Origin: an uncultured Bacteroidales bacterium
Lineage (GTDB): Bacteria; Bacteroidota; Bacteroidia; Bacteroidales; Muribaculaceae
Length of the DNA stretch: 64,000 nt
Direction: 5' to 3'
Assembly (NCBI GenBank): GCA_947644715.1
Contig: CANSAP010000001.1
Span: 83,922-147,921 of the forward strand
Position numbers and translations under genes: made by a program. Positions 27,900 to 37,446 of the stretch are shown here, piece after piece. The notes below the pieces were generated by a model. That model did not search any database. It was given only the letters and a program-made list of their open reading frames with translations, and had not been told where the DNA came from. Each line of letters starts with the position of its first letter. Positions within the stretch are counted from its first letter, which is position 1.

Positions 27900-29363
27900 T
27901 CAATATTTCATTATAAGCTCTAATTTATCCTCTACGCTACTTGGTGGGCAACCTTGACAGATATAATAGAGCACTCCCATACTCTCTTGACCCAGTTGTT
28001 TTGCCTTTTCGACAACTCGTGGAGATGAAACAGAAGTGATGAACGTCTTTCCTTCTTCTATCCACTTGCCGAGATTTTCCATTTGGGTCTCGTAGAATTG
28101 TTTTTCACCCAACCAGAACTTTTCCTTGATGGTACCACGGTATTCTTTAGGACATTCTGTTTCTTTTTCAATAGGGTGATAGAAATTATTAAAATATCTG
28201 AAACTCAGTTGTCCATAAATCGCCCAGCCAGATTTTACTACATTATAGGCTTCATCAAAGGCAATATCAAAATCATGCCCTTGATCGCTTTGCTGGATAT
28301 GGGTAATCTTGAAATCTGTTCCGGAAGGCAAAATCTTGAATCGTCCGATGATGTGAAAACTCCTACAGAGATAAATCCACCCGTTATCAAGGTAGAAACT
28401 ATATCGAGAGTCCCAACCTGGTTCAAACGAACGCAGTATTCTTCGTCTAATCTCTTTGGATATAACAATCCCTCCAAATTGACTGGGTGCGGAATGATAC
28501 TTATGCCACTCTACATTTGTACGAGCGTCATTCTTTGGCCAGAACGCATTGTTCCAAGCCACTTGTTTTTTAGCATACTTAAGGTCATCTTCGTACTTAT
28601 CAAATATTGCTTTGGGGAGTTCGAGAAAGGTTTCTGGTGAACCTCCGGGATTGAATTTTGACTTAATGAAATATGTGCGACAACCATACATTGCCTCTGC
28701 TATAAGCCCGGTTAGTGATGCGAGTTGACGAGTATTGGAGTTAGGATAACGGACTGCATTATGAATTGCACTTCCAAAATCGAAGGAATTGTAAAAACAA
28801 TCCCATGCACGCATCAACAGGTCGAAGACGGACTCACTTTCCTTCCACGGCCATTGCTTACGTATATCTTTGAATATACCGCCTAATTCCTCATACACTT
28901 CATCTTTGGTTGCTCCTGAGCTAAGAAGAGTAATCATCGTCCTTATAAAGATCCGAGCATACCCTTCCGGCTTGTCGATATTATCATCAAAGAAAAGACC
29001 AAAATCAGTCTTTTCCGGGTCATCTGAAATAAGGGCATTTGTTGCCAATCTGTTTAGAAGCAGTCCTTGTGCAACTGGTGTTACCCTCATATTGGGATCA
29101 TATTTCCATAGCTCAGCTTTCTCAGAGATGCTTGTGACGCGATAATCAGTATCCTCCAAATAGTGTTGAACCACCTCCCGACAACGGATTCTGTCTTTAT
29201 CAGTGTAACCACCCTGATGATTCCGCAGAATGTTAGCAGCAGCTAATATTGACAACCCATATTCAGAGATAGTCGCATTCTCATCAAAGAGTTGCTTATA
29301 GAATACCTTGGGGTCTCGCAAATATGTGGACGCAGCAAGATCTCCGTAGATTCCTCCTATCAT
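27900..29363 (-). CDS. ADP-ribosylglycohydrolase-fold protein lacking the usual metal aspartates
   Basis: 487 residues. The start MIGGIYGDLAAS is the ARH N-terminal motif, and AVRYPNSNTRQLASLTGLIAEAMYG (about 205-230) matches the family's second signature. But where active members have a Thr-Asp-Asp-Thr motif this one has ENATIS, and where they have Gly-Asp-Ser-Asp-Thr it has NSNT, so the aspartates that hold the two magnesium ions appear to be missing. The C-terminal half (from about 290) is an added region of unknown fold. It may bind ADP-ribose without cleaving it. It lies between the WYL-like gene and the broken OLD gene, in the train that also encodes a SIR2 protein. Confidence 0.65.
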   Translation of the reverse strand: MIGGIYGDLAASTYLRDPKVFYKQLFDENATISEYGLSILAAANILRNHQGGYTDKDRIRCREVVQHYLEDTDYRVTSISEKAELWKYDPNMRVTPVAQGLLLNRLATNALISDDPEKTDFGLFFDDNIDKPEGYARIFIRTMITLLSSGATKDEVYEELGGIFKDIRKQWPWKESESVFDLLMRAWDCFYNSFDFGSAIHNAVRYPNSNTRQLASLTGLIAEAMYGCRTYFIKSKFNPGGSPETFLELPKAIFDKYEDDLKYAKKQVAWNNAFWPKNDARTNVEWHKYHSAPSQFGGIVISKEIRRRILRSFEPGWDSRYSFYLDNGWIYLCRSFHIIGRFKILPSGTDFKITHIQQSDQGHDFDIAFDEAYNVVKSGWAIYGQLSFRYFNNFYHPIEKETECPKEYRGTIKEKFWLGEKQFYETQMENLGKWIEEGKTFITSVSSPRVVEKAKQLGQESMGVLYYICQGCPPSSVEDKLELIMKY

Positions 29364-29378
29364 AGAAAATTGTAGTGT

Positions 29379-29702
29379 TTAGTATTCCTCTCCGTAGAGA
29401 TTGAAGATTGGCTTGCTTGCATCAAACTCATAGTTAAATACCTGCTTGACCGTTCTTTTGTTTGAACTGGGCACAATTCGGGCATCGACTATACGTGAAA
29501 TCTTGAATGTACGTTGCTCCTGTCGCATATGGCAGTAAGCACTGATATATCCAACACCGTATTCTGTGCTGATAGACACTTCACTAATAGTTCGAGTTGA
29601 TTTCTCAAAACTACTTTTAGCATAGTCAATCTCCAATGTCAGATGATCTTCTATGGCACGGCTGATGATTTGCTGTATTGTAATTCCTTTCTCCATACTC
29701 AT
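29379..29702 (-). CDS. Small WYL-like domain protein
   Basis: 107 residues. ISRAIEDHLTLEIDYAKSSFEKSTRTISEVSIS and GVGYISAYCHMRQEQRTFKISRIVDARIV follow the WYL-domain pattern (strand, basic residues, RTFKISRI), but no DNA-binding domain is attached. WYL domains bind nucleic acids or nucleotide ligands and regulate many phage-defence loci. Its start overlaps the helicase stop by 4 bases, so it is probably translated together with the helicase. Confidence 0.6.
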   Translation of the reverse strand: MSMEKGITIQQIISRAIEDHLTLEIDYAKSSFEKSTRTISEVSISTEYGVGYISAYCHMRQEQRTFKISRIVDARIVPSSNKRTVKQVFNYEFDASKPIFNLYGEEY

Positions 29703-32488
29703 TTAGTTTTAGACTGTGCATAACGAATTAAGTATCCTAAGGCGTTTCTTTCCGGAGATACTGCCTTAATATACTCAGCATTCCCGACTATATACAAGGT
29801 CTGACGAGCACGTGTTACGGCCACATTGACAAGGTTGGGTACCATATAGTCAATCCAATTTACCTTCCGTTGTGGGGAGTTATCAGTGACCACCATACTG
29901 TAGATCATTACATCCTTTTCATCACCTTGAAAGCCATGAGCTGTATTGACTTCAACATTTTCTTTTATAGAGTCATCGAGGCGAGATTTTATATAATCTG
30001 CCTGATCCCGGAATGGTGTAACTATTCCGATAGTCACATCAGCCTTTAACGTGCATAATTCTTTGGCAAGAGAGACGGCTCTTTCCGCTTCTATTCGATT
30101 GATATTGATGTTCTCAGATTCCTGTTTGCCTCGAATATTAATCATGACAATACCTTTCTGAGGAAGCGTCATCTTGCTTTCGTCAGTTTTGACATTCAAG
30201 GGCTTGTCAAGAAATCTTCCATAGAACTGATGGTTGGAGTAGCCAATAATGTCATGATGACATCTGTAATGATTTTCAAGAGTAATTGGGGAGCCATTCT
30301 GATTGGCATGACCCAAGAAATCTTTAGCATAGTCCCACAGTGAATCCTTAACATACTTTAGGTATGGTCGAGATGTCAATCCCAGATGCTCTCGAATTTG
30401 GTTTTCTTCTTCCTCATTGACTGAAGTAATGTGTCGCAACTGCATGGGATCGCCTATGATAACTACCTGCTTTGCCCTAAGTATAAGAGGCAAGGCAGAA
30501 GCCACGTCACACTGCGAAGCCTCATCAATAATTAATACATCAAACAAGTTGTCTGTCAAGGGGAATCCCGATTTTACTGATAGGCTCGTCACTGATATTA
30601 ATCGGCAAACTGACAGGAAATCCTTACTCCTTCTAATAAACTCAGGAATCTCAGAGTCTCTCCAGGGTATTCTGTCTGGAAGATAAGCAGTATAGTTGGC
30701 TATCTTTTGAGCCACCCCTTGACCTCTTTCTATCTCCATAATCTTAGCCGCAACTAATTGTGGACCAAGATTAATAAGAAGTTCTTTTGATCGCTCAATC
30801 AAATTTATCAATGCACTCTTCTTTGCTGTCAGATTTTCCAACTCCGAAGCCAAGGCTGCGTAATTTTTATTAAGAGTTGCCAACCGTGCGTTCAAATTGG
30901 AAACAGTTGAGGAATGTCTTTTAGTTTCCTTTTCCACAGCCCGTCTCCAATCGGAAATTCTCTCCAGAATCGAAATTACAGAGGAAGAGTGCTCAATTAT
31001 CGCGGTGCCATCCTTAAAATCATTGACGGAAGACGTTAGATTCTTGTCTCGCAATTCTGATTTGATAGAGGAAGGAAGATCCTCAATATGACCTAGCAGA
31101 ATCTCCGCATGTTTCTTCTTGGAGAAGATATTATGCCATATTCCTGACAAGCCCGAATACTTCCGTTGAAGGGAGTTCCTTAATCGAGTTATCTGACTGG
31201 AAACATTAGATATGCGATCTAAGGATATATTTTCTATATGAGCCACATCAGAATACTTGTATCTTAACGCATTCAAGGAATCTATGTTTTGCTGATCTTC
31301 CTCCTTTATTTGATTCTCGACTGCTGACTTGTCAGAAATCAACTTGGGTATAGCAATTTGTAACTCCTCAATTCGAGCAAGTTTCTTCTTTGCATCCTTT
31401 ATAGAAGTTGTTACCTGCCTATACTGAGAGAGCAACGTGGAGAGAGTGTCCGGTTGATTTTGAAGGGCATTCAGGCGACTCTGAATACGTGTCAAAGCTG
31501 GAATAGTTTGACTTCTAACGTACTCTTTCTTCCCAAAGCGTAACAGATACTGACTAGAATCAATGTCGTCAAATCTCTCCTTTACGTTGTCTACAGCCTT
31601 GTTGTTCTTGCTTGCCACCAATACTGTTTTGTCTTTCAGCAATGCATTGGCGATGGTATTCAATATCACCTGTGTTTTCCCAGTGCCGGGAGCTCCAGTG
31701 ACTACAGAAAATCTATTGCTAAGTGCATGAGCAACTACCGAAGCCTGACTATCGTCAAGCATACTTACAGGAACCAGCTCATCAACAGAAACCTGTTCAA
31801 TCAGATTGTCAAATTCCGAGTGCATCAGGAAATGCTTGAGAAGATCATTTCTCTCAACCATCTGAGAACTGAATTTATTCAATTCCGCAGAAATTTGAGA
31901 TAGAGCAATATTCTTGGAGCTTAAGCTCAACTGTAGCTCCAGCTTTAATTCGACACTATTACCAAAATGCCTTTTTACAAGTTCCTGAAGGTCGTAGATA
32001 CTCTTTACCTGATTTAACTCTCCCTCAATTTCTTCTATCTTCTTCTCATCATCGAGTTCGAGTTCACTAATATGACGACTGTCCAATGTAAGATTGGAAA
32101 TCCGTATTGGCAGGAGATTATCATTAGGGTCAAAGCCTTTCAAATCATCATAGTCAACAGTAACACTGAACGCGATAATCTGTCCGGATTTATCTTTGCG
32201 AATGATAGGAATTCCAACATAAAGATCCTTCGGAAAGCTCTGATCTTTATTGTCAAGAAACGCTTTAGTGAAATTGACATTGCATGGCATATCAATAAGC
32301 ATAACATCACTGTCATTGTCCTTGAAATGCAAAGCGTAAGGATAATACGTAGCAATATCAGGCTCTTTGCTGCGCTCCAATTCTAGGATGGTTTTATAGA
32401 AACCTATGATTTTATCTAATTCGGAAAAGTACGGACCGATTGTTTTCCGAAGCAGACGCTTGAGTGTTATATTTTCAGATTGCTTCAT
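29699..32488 (-). CDS. Superfamily 1 helicase (AAA_11/AAA_12 type)
   Basis: 929 residues. After an N-terminal region of about 240 residues comes Walker A VVTGAPGTGKTQV (about 264), a long helical insertion (about 330-600, partly coiled coil), then Walker B with LIIDEASQCDVASALPL (about 653), GDPMQLRHI, and the C-terminal motifs NTAHGFQGDEKDVMIYS and NVAVTRARQTLYIVG. This is the Upf1/Dna2-like SF1B group, often found in defence and TerY-associated gene clusters. It should translocate on DNA or RNA using ATP. It sits 13 bases after the zinc/PH gene and overlaps the small WYL gene. Confidence 0.85.
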   Translation of the reverse strand: MKQSENITLKRLLRKTIGPYFSELDKIIGFYKTILELERSKEPDIATYYPYALHFKDNDSDVMLIDMPCNVNFTKAFLDNKDQSFPKDLYVGIPIIRKDKSGQIIAFSVTVDYDDLKGFDPNDNLLPIRISNLTLDSRHISELELDDEKKIEEIEGELNQVKSIYDLQELVKRHFGNSVELKLELQLSLSSKNIALSQISAELNKFSSQMVERNDLLKHFLMHSEFDNLIEQVSVDELVPVSMLDDSQASVVAHALSNRFSVVTGAPGTGKTQVILNTIANALLKDKTVLVASKNNKAVDNVKERFDDIDSSQYLLRFGKKEYVRSQTIPALTRIQSRLNALQNQPDTLSTLLSQYRQVTTSIKDAKKKLARIEELQIAIPKLISDKSAVENQIKEEDQQNIDSLNALRYKYSDVAHIENISLDRISNVSSQITRLRNSLQRKYSGLSGIWHNIFSKKKHAEILLGHIEDLPSSIKSELRDKNLTSSVNDFKDGTAIIEHSSSVISILERISDWRRAVEKETKRHSSTVSNLNARLATLNKNYAALASELENLTAKKSALINLIERSKELLINLGPQLVAAKIMEIERGQGVAQKIANYTAYLPDRIPWRDSEIPEFIRRSKDFLSVCRLISVTSLSVKSGFPLTDNLFDVLIIDEASQCDVASALPLILRAKQVVIIGDPMQLRHITSVNEEEENQIREHLGLTSRPYLKYVKDSLWDYAKDFLGHANQNGSPITLENHYRCHHDIIGYSNHQFYGRFLDKPLNVKTDESKMTLPQKGIVMINIRGKQESENININRIEAERAVSLAKELCTLKADVTIGIVTPFRDQADYIKSRLDDSIKENVEVNTAHGFQGDEKDVMIYSMVVTDNSPQRKVNWIDYMVPNLVNVAVTRARQTLYIVGNAEYIKAVSPERNALGYLIRYAQSKTK

Positions 32489-32501
32489 AACTTACAGATT
32501 A

Positions 32502-33605
32502 TTATAAATTTGTCAGTTGCGAAATTACATTCATGATAAACCATGGATCAAATCCTTGCAGGGTGAGACGTTTGGCGGAAGCTCCATCCCTATGAACTTC
32601 AATCCCATCACTGTAGGGAGTGAATCCGATTATCTTAGAGAAAGGTATCTTTACGTTCTTCATCTGCGACCAAAATATCAGATTCTTATTCGTGACATAA
32701 AGCATCCCGATTCCCTGGAGTTCCATACTTGAACGCTCCACAGGATGACCTTTGCTCCTTCCCGTCCGATAATAAACTCCCTTGCACACCCTAAAACTGA
32801 ATCCACTATTCCGTCCTACCCATTCTCGTGTCACCTTTTCCTGATAACACGATACGTTAGAATAAGCCCACAACACCGATTCGTTCTTTCCTAAGATTAT
32901 AGGAACTTGAATATTGGTTTTGGGAACAATTCCGTTCTGCAAAGCCTTAATCAACGCGACTTGACTCAACTTGCTAATGTCTCCGTTCTGATATGGTGCC
33001 GGAATGTTGTTTAGTGGCAACCCCAATGCTTGGGTATAGTCGGTTATCTTTATTTGCTCATCATTCGACAAAGTGCCGTCTGAGAGGAAATTTGTGGCAG
33101 CTTTATCCAAGACATGCCAGTAAGCGTCCGCTATCTGTTCTTGGGACATAGGGAAGCGTTTCAGCACACTTCCACAACGTTGCTGTGCTACATTCAGAGG
33201 CAGTTGGTCTGTAAAGTAGTCTACCATAAATCCTCTCATTAGCTTCTTGGTAAACTCGTCAAGTCCTCCTTTAGCAGAGACAGTCTGATATGGAACACTT
33301 AGAGTATTAAGAATATCATCTACAAGGTGCATCGACCTTGGAGAATAAGGACGTCGGAGAGAGGCAGTATAATCCCTTGTAACTCTGTCAAAGACTGTGG
33401 CAATATCATCATCACTGAGGAAGTTGACACTACGATATGTAGACAACTTAGACCTAAGACGTGTGCAATCCCCAGTATTATTAGACAAGATTAGCCGGAG
33501 GTCTTGTTCAAGACCCCTAAGCCCATCAGAATGCTTATCCTCACATTCCTTATGAACCTTGGATAATATCCCAGCCTTTAAGCCACAGTATTTGCAGTTT
33601 CCCAT
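32502..33605 (-). CDS. Zinc-knuckle and PH/GRAM-like protein of the TerY-type module
   Basis: 367 residues of a protein that I cannot name. The N-terminus CKYCGLKAGILSKVHKECEDKH has four possible zinc ligands (C-x2-C, C, H). The middle (about 100-210) is helical and repeat-like (FPMSQEQIADAYWHVLDKA, SDGTLSNDEQIKITDYTQALG), resembling the acidic TerB-type helical fold, which is only a suggestion. The C-terminal 120 residues (GIGMLYVTNKNLIFWSQMKNVKIPFSKIIGF) read like a PH/GRAM barrel. It starts 2 bases after the stop of the frameshifted gene upstream, within the train. Confidence 0.5.
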   Translation of the reverse strand: MGNCKYCGLKAGILSKVHKECEDKHSDGLRGLEQDLRLILSNNTGDCTRLRSKLSTYRSVNFLSDDDIATVFDRVTRDYTASLRRPYSPRSMHLVDDILNTLSVPYQTVSAKGGLDEFTKKLMRGFMVDYFTDQLPLNVAQQRCGSVLKRFPMSQEQIADAYWHVLDKAATNFLSDGTLSNDEQIKITDYTQALGLPLNNIPAPYQNGDISKLSQVALIKALQNGIVPKTNIQVPIILGKNESVLWAYSNVSCYQEKVTREWVGRNSGFSFRVCKGVYYRTGRSKGHPVERSSMELQGIGMLYVTNKNLIFWSQMKNVKIPFSKIIGFTPYSDGIEVHRDGASAKRLTLQGFDPWFIMNVISQLTNL

Positions 33606-33607
33606 TA

Positions 33608-34202
33608 CTAATCAATTTCAAGATATGCCGCGTAAGCTACAGCTCGTTCAATCCTGTCGGACATAGAGGTGATATAGTTGAATAGGAAGTCTTTAATTTC
33701 TTGGTTCAAATCTTCTTCTCTATTCAAATGCTCAATTATCCAGGACAAGATTTCTCCCATACCATTCTCTTTGAGTTTTCTTCCACCAACTTCTTCCAGT
33801 ATTTTGCGGCTCTCGTCAATGTGAAGTTGAGGAATTAAGCGAGCTATCAAAGCGGCCGTATGTTCCCCAAGTCGAGGATTTATGGAGAAAAGGTATTTTC
33901 TTATGGTTTTATTTCGGTAAGCTGCCAGAGCAAATGAATCATCAGCGTATTCTACCAAACAGCCCATACGGAACATTTCATGAATAAGTCCATCAAAGAT
34001 ATAGTAGGAGTTAAAAATCATTCTGACGTGCAAGACTATCATTATTCTTAATGATTTGCTCCCACATATCAACCATCATATCGAGATCAATGGCCTTCAT
34101 AGATCTCAAAACTTTGAAAACAGCCTCCTGTTTTGCAGGCCACATATCTTTTAGAACATCGAATGTATCTATCAATAATTCTTTCTTTGCTCCCTTATTC
34201 AT
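33608..34202 (-). pseudogene. Unknown helical protein split by a one-base insertion in a T-run
   Basis: The first frame (34011-34202, MNKGAKKELLIDTF to LARQNDF) ends at a TAA directly behind GATTTTTAAC. If one T of the five is removed, the reading becomes DFNSYYIFDGLIHEMFRMG and runs on to 33608, giving a 197-residue protein with no known motif. Either a mutation or a slippage-prone tract controls it. It follows the PP2C gene closely and belongs to the module; function unknown. Confidence 0.6.
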
Positions 34203-34207
34203 AATGA

Positions 34208-35359
34208 TTATTTTTGAGTATTAGCCAAGCGTTGATAAAAGCCTTTCTTACCACGGAGTCGTTGCCATTGCAACTGCAAGTTCGCAAAAGCCTCTTTCGC
34301 TTTGACAAGGTCTTTCTTCTTGTATTCCAATTCTATTCGCTGAGATTCCGAACCGATTTCTGAGCCAGCCTTCTCAATAAGTGCTTCCAAGTCAGCAATT
34401 TTTGAATCCAAGGATTCTCGTCTCTTGATATTCCTGGTCATCTGATAGCTGAGAAGCTGCACTGCGATGTCAACGGCAACTGAAGGGTCGTAAATGATTG
34501 CCACAGACATATCATCCTTGCTGCCTCGCTTAGAGATTTCAGTGAGGTCGCTGACCAAAGCTTTCATAGCCTTATCCTTTCCTTTAGCGATTTCAAGCAT
34601 GACATTCATGTAGAAGTTCTCTAACAACTCACCATCACCGTATGTATCATCAAGTCCATCGCTGCCCAGGAACACTGCTGTCGGGAATGATTTATCACTG
34701 CAATAGCAGTAGCGGAACTCATCAAGGGCTTTGCTGTCGCAGATTGAAGTGGTCTTGTTGAGAAAGCACTTATCGTCCCAAGGTACTGGCTGAGCAAAGA
34801 CAGGTTCACCATCGACCATATTTAGGGTCAGAAGTTTGCCATCACCAATCTGAAATGCCGCCCAGTAGGTTGAAGTTCTGAAAAAAGCCATCAGAGTACA
34901 TCCGTAGGTCTTCTCAGGACTTTTAGCCGAAAGAAATTCATTCCAATATTTCTCATCAACATGGGTCAATTCCCATTCCGACAACGGATTTTCCTCAGCA
35001 TGACGCTCTATGGCTTCATTCCACTGAGCGATGATTGACGAGAACAACCATCGGAGCTTATGATCGACAACTCCCAAGCCTGGCACGGATTCCGGATCAT
35101 CATTAGATGTAGTAAGACGCATACCGCCATATCCACCACCCAACTTCATGAATTGTCTGATGGCCTCGGCTGTAATTTCCACAAGCAGCTTTGAGCCTAC
35201 ATCACTTCGGAAATAGCGTTCGCCTCCATGACCATCGCTGACGATGGCCATAGAGTACGAACCTTCGCTTTCTGCATAGGCGCAATCTTGACAGGGTTTA
35301 TCAGTCGAAATATGACTGAAACCACGGCAAAAGTGAAAAATAGAATCCATATCAACCAT
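34208..35359 (-). CDS. PP2C-type serine/threonine phosphatase
   Basis: 383 residues. PP2C metal and catalytic motifs are present: ISTDKPCQDCAYA, AIVSDGHGGERYF (Asp42, Gly43), AFQIGDGKLL, FLGSDGLDDTYGD and GSKDDMSVAIIY. After about residue 305 a coiled coil follows (SLDSKIADLEALIEKAGSEIGSESQ in pieces). It should reverse the action of the kinase encoded two genes upstream. Kinase, vWA protein and phosphatase in adjacent genes form the TerY-P triad described for Ter-related stress systems. Confidence 0.88.
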   Translation of the reverse strand: MVDMDSIFHFCRGFSHISTDKPCQDCAYAESEGSYSMAIVSDGHGGERYFRSDVGSKLLVEITAEAIRQFMKLGGGYGGMRLTTSNDDPESVPGLGVVDHKLRWLFSSIIAQWNEAIERHAEENPLSEWELTHVDEKYWNEFLSAKSPEKTYGCTLMAFFRTSTYWAAFQIGDGKLLTLNMVDGEPVFAQPVPWDDKCFLNKTTSICDSKALDEFRYCYCSDKSFPTAVFLGSDGLDDTYGDGELLENFYMNVMLEIAKGKDKAMKALVSDLTEISKRGSKDDMSVAIIYDPSVAVDIAVQLLSYQMTRNIKRRESLDSKIADLEALIEKAGSEIGSESQRIELEYKKKDLVKAKEAFANLQLQWQRLRGKKGFYQRLANTQK

Positions 35360-35374
35360 AGGTCAGATTGTGGA

Positions 35375-36121
35375 TCAATCCCACTCGTCGTAATTATCCT
35401 GCTTTGAAGGTGCCGGAGCGGCAGCTGATTCTGCACCGGCCACATCTTTGGCAGCCTCAGTAATCTGTTCCTCCACCTGCTTCTGTTTGGATTCATCGGT
35501 TGCGCTGCTGCTCTTGCTTCCGATTTGTGAAGATGTCACGGCGATGATGCGAATCATTTTCTTAAGCGCATCAATGTTATGCACCTTGATGACAGCTTCG
35601 AGCGAGCCTGTGAATTGTTTCAGCACCTCCATGTCAGCGTCATCGCCTATGGCAATGGCGATTTTGATGGCACTCTTAAACCAGCTGTTGTTCTTAAGTA
35701 CAGCCAGTCCGCTCTCAAAATCGTCTGTCGGACCACCGTCAGAAAGAAGGATGATTGCCGGAGCATAGCATCCGCTGGGTGAAGACATGAAACCGTTGCT
35801 GCGTGAGAGTTTCTTGTTAAGCTCACGGCAAGCCTCTCCAAGAGAGGTCATCCCCTCAGCAGTGACTTTCTGCCAGATGAAGTCCTTGCCCTCCTTCGGC
35901 TCATCATAAAGCCAACGGGTATCGGTTGAGAACTCCAGAGCAGCCACGCGGATTTCTGCATCTGGATTTTCGTCAGAGATTTCCCCTATGATGGGGAGTA
36001 CATTTTCGATGGCATCGTTCACGCTGCCGATTTTACTTCCGTCCATACTTCCTGACTTGTCAATCAGGAAGAACAGTGTCATTTGACGACGGGGAATACT
36101 TTCATTGTCAAGAAGTCCCAT
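35375..36121 (-). CDS. TerY-like von Willebrand factor A domain protein
   Basis: 248 residues. The metal-dependent adhesion site is complete: LIDKSGSMDGSK (Asp21, Ser23, Ser25), the threonine in AEGMTSLGEA (about 91), and the aspartate of LLSDGGPTDDF (about 129). Most of the protein is this cytosolic vWA domain; the last 50 residues are a low-complexity tail (SKSSSATDESKQKQVEEQ). TerY-type proteins are thought to bind partner proteins through a metal. The gene starts 29 bases after the kinase stop and ends 15 bases before the phosphatase start. Confidence 0.87.
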   Translation of the reverse strand: MGLLDNESIPRRQMTLFFLIDKSGSMDGSKIGSVNDAIENVLPIIGEISDENPDAEIRVAALEFSTDTRWLYDEPKEGKDFIWQKVTAEGMTSLGEACRELNKKLSRSNGFMSSPSGCYAPAIILLSDGGPTDDFESGLAVLKNNSWFKSAIKIAIAIGDDADMEVLKQFTGSLEAVIKVHNIDALKKMIRIIAVTSSQIGSKSSSATDESKQKQVEEQITEAAKDVAGAESAAAPAPSKQDNYDEWD

Positions 36122-36150
36122 AATGTGGTTGTTTAGTTGAGATGATTATA

Positions 36151-37410
36151 TTATTGAATTTCAAATTTTAATGTGCCGATGGAAAGTTTCAGTCCCGTTC
36201 TCACAGGTACACAAGCACCCGGTTCGATTGATTTGATTTTGCCGGATTGTGTCTCTACCACCCAGTTTTTTTTGGTGACATTCTGTAGCTGCACGGGATA
36301 CTTGTCACCCGGAACAGGTATGACTTTTATATCGGGATTGTTGTCATCATCGATATAGACTGTTGTATTCGGAGTGAGAAGTATCTCCCTGCCATTGCCA
36401 AGGACTAATTTACCGGAGAGGTCTAACAGCTTTCCACAATTCATACAGACAGGAGCCGCAGAATCGGAAACGAAAGTTTCATTGCCACATTTCGGACACC
36501 TTACCAGCGTATCGCGGAGACTCTGTATAACTCCTTTCCATTTCTTTTCTATCATGCGCTTGTCGGGAGCGGATAGAATCTCCTTGCTGAATTGCTCTTT
36601 GAAAGCGTCCTGTAGCTGCTTGGGCATCGCAGGCCAACGGCGGAGCACGTTGTTGTGTACGCCACGTACAGGACGGTTCTCCTTGTTATCGTCATAGATA
36701 AACAGAATCTCCGAACCATAGAATTTCTTCTCAAATGTCTCAGTCATGCAAGGACAAGCCAACACTCTCGACCCTTCAAAGGGATGATTGCCAAAAAACA
36801 GCATGAACAGGATTACGGCAAGTGAGAAGCGGTCAGAATACTTGTCAGGAGCTTTCCCACCGACTACTTCCGGTGCCATATATCGTGCCTTACCCATTAT
36901 GCCGGATTTGCGGCCATCGGGCATCACGTTGTCGTTGTCGCATATCAGAACGTCTCCAGTCTGAGGCTCGATGAAGAAGTTACCATCGTTTAGGTCCTGA
37001 TAGCTCAATCCTGAAAGGTGGAGTTTGTAGAAACCCTCGCATATCTTCATGGCGGCATTGAGCATAGCTTCAAATGACCCGAACTGACGTCTTGCCAGCA
37101 GATATTGTCCGAATTCATAATATCCCTGCGGACGCAGTTTCATTATGTAGCCGTAGCTTCCTTTTTCTTTTCTTGTAAGATATTCGGGCCATAGGAAAGC
37201 ATCGGAGGGTGAACCCTTTGAGATATTCTCTTCGAGGTTCTTATAGAATTTATTGTCGGGAGCTTTCAGATACCATTTCAGAGCCATCTGTTTGCCTCCA
37301 AGATCAACAAGATAGACAATTCCTTGTCCACCACGTCCAAGCTCCTTGACTATCTTAGCCTGCACGCCATTCGTGAGGTTTACTTTGTCTCCGGTCTTTA
37401 GTTCTTGCAT
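36151..37410 (-). CDS. Protein kinase with C-terminal zinc ribbon
   Basis: 419 residues. Kinase features are: GRGGQG (25-30) and Lys45 in ALKWYLK, a catalytic loop YQDLNDGN (Asp139, Asn144) in place of HRDLKxxN, CDND (Asp158) in place of DFG, and MAPE (179-181). A zinc ribbon CPKCGNE...CMNCGK lies at about 314-335, and the last 80 residues (from GNGREILLTPNTTVY) resemble a beta-sandwich that could read phosphopeptides. It is likely active, since Lys, both Asp and Asn are kept. It is the kinase of the TerY-type triad, with the vWA and PP2C genes directly downstream. Confidence 0.85.
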   Translation of the reverse strand: MQELKTGDKVNLTNGVQAKIVKELGRGGQGIVYLVDLGGKQMALKWYLKAPDNKFYKNLEENISKGSPSDAFLWPEYLTRKEKGSYGYIMKLRPQGYYEFGQYLLARRQFGSFEAMLNAAMKICEGFYKLHLSGLSYQDLNDGNFFIEPQTGDVLICDNDNVMPDGRKSGIMGKARYMAPEVVGGKAPDKYSDRFSLAVILFMLFFGNHPFEGSRVLACPCMTETFEKKFYGSEILFIYDDNKENRPVRGVHNNVLRRWPAMPKQLQDAFKEQFSKEILSAPDKRMIEKKWKGVIQSLRDTLVRCPKCGNETFVSDSAAPVCMNCGKLLDLSGKLVLGNGREILLTPNTTVYIDDDNNPDIKVIPVPGDKYPVQLQNVTKKNWVVETQSGKIKSIEPGACVPVRTGLKLSIGTLKFEIQ

Positions 37411-37446
37411 TTTATAGTGATTGGTGTTTGAGTTTAATACTTGTTT

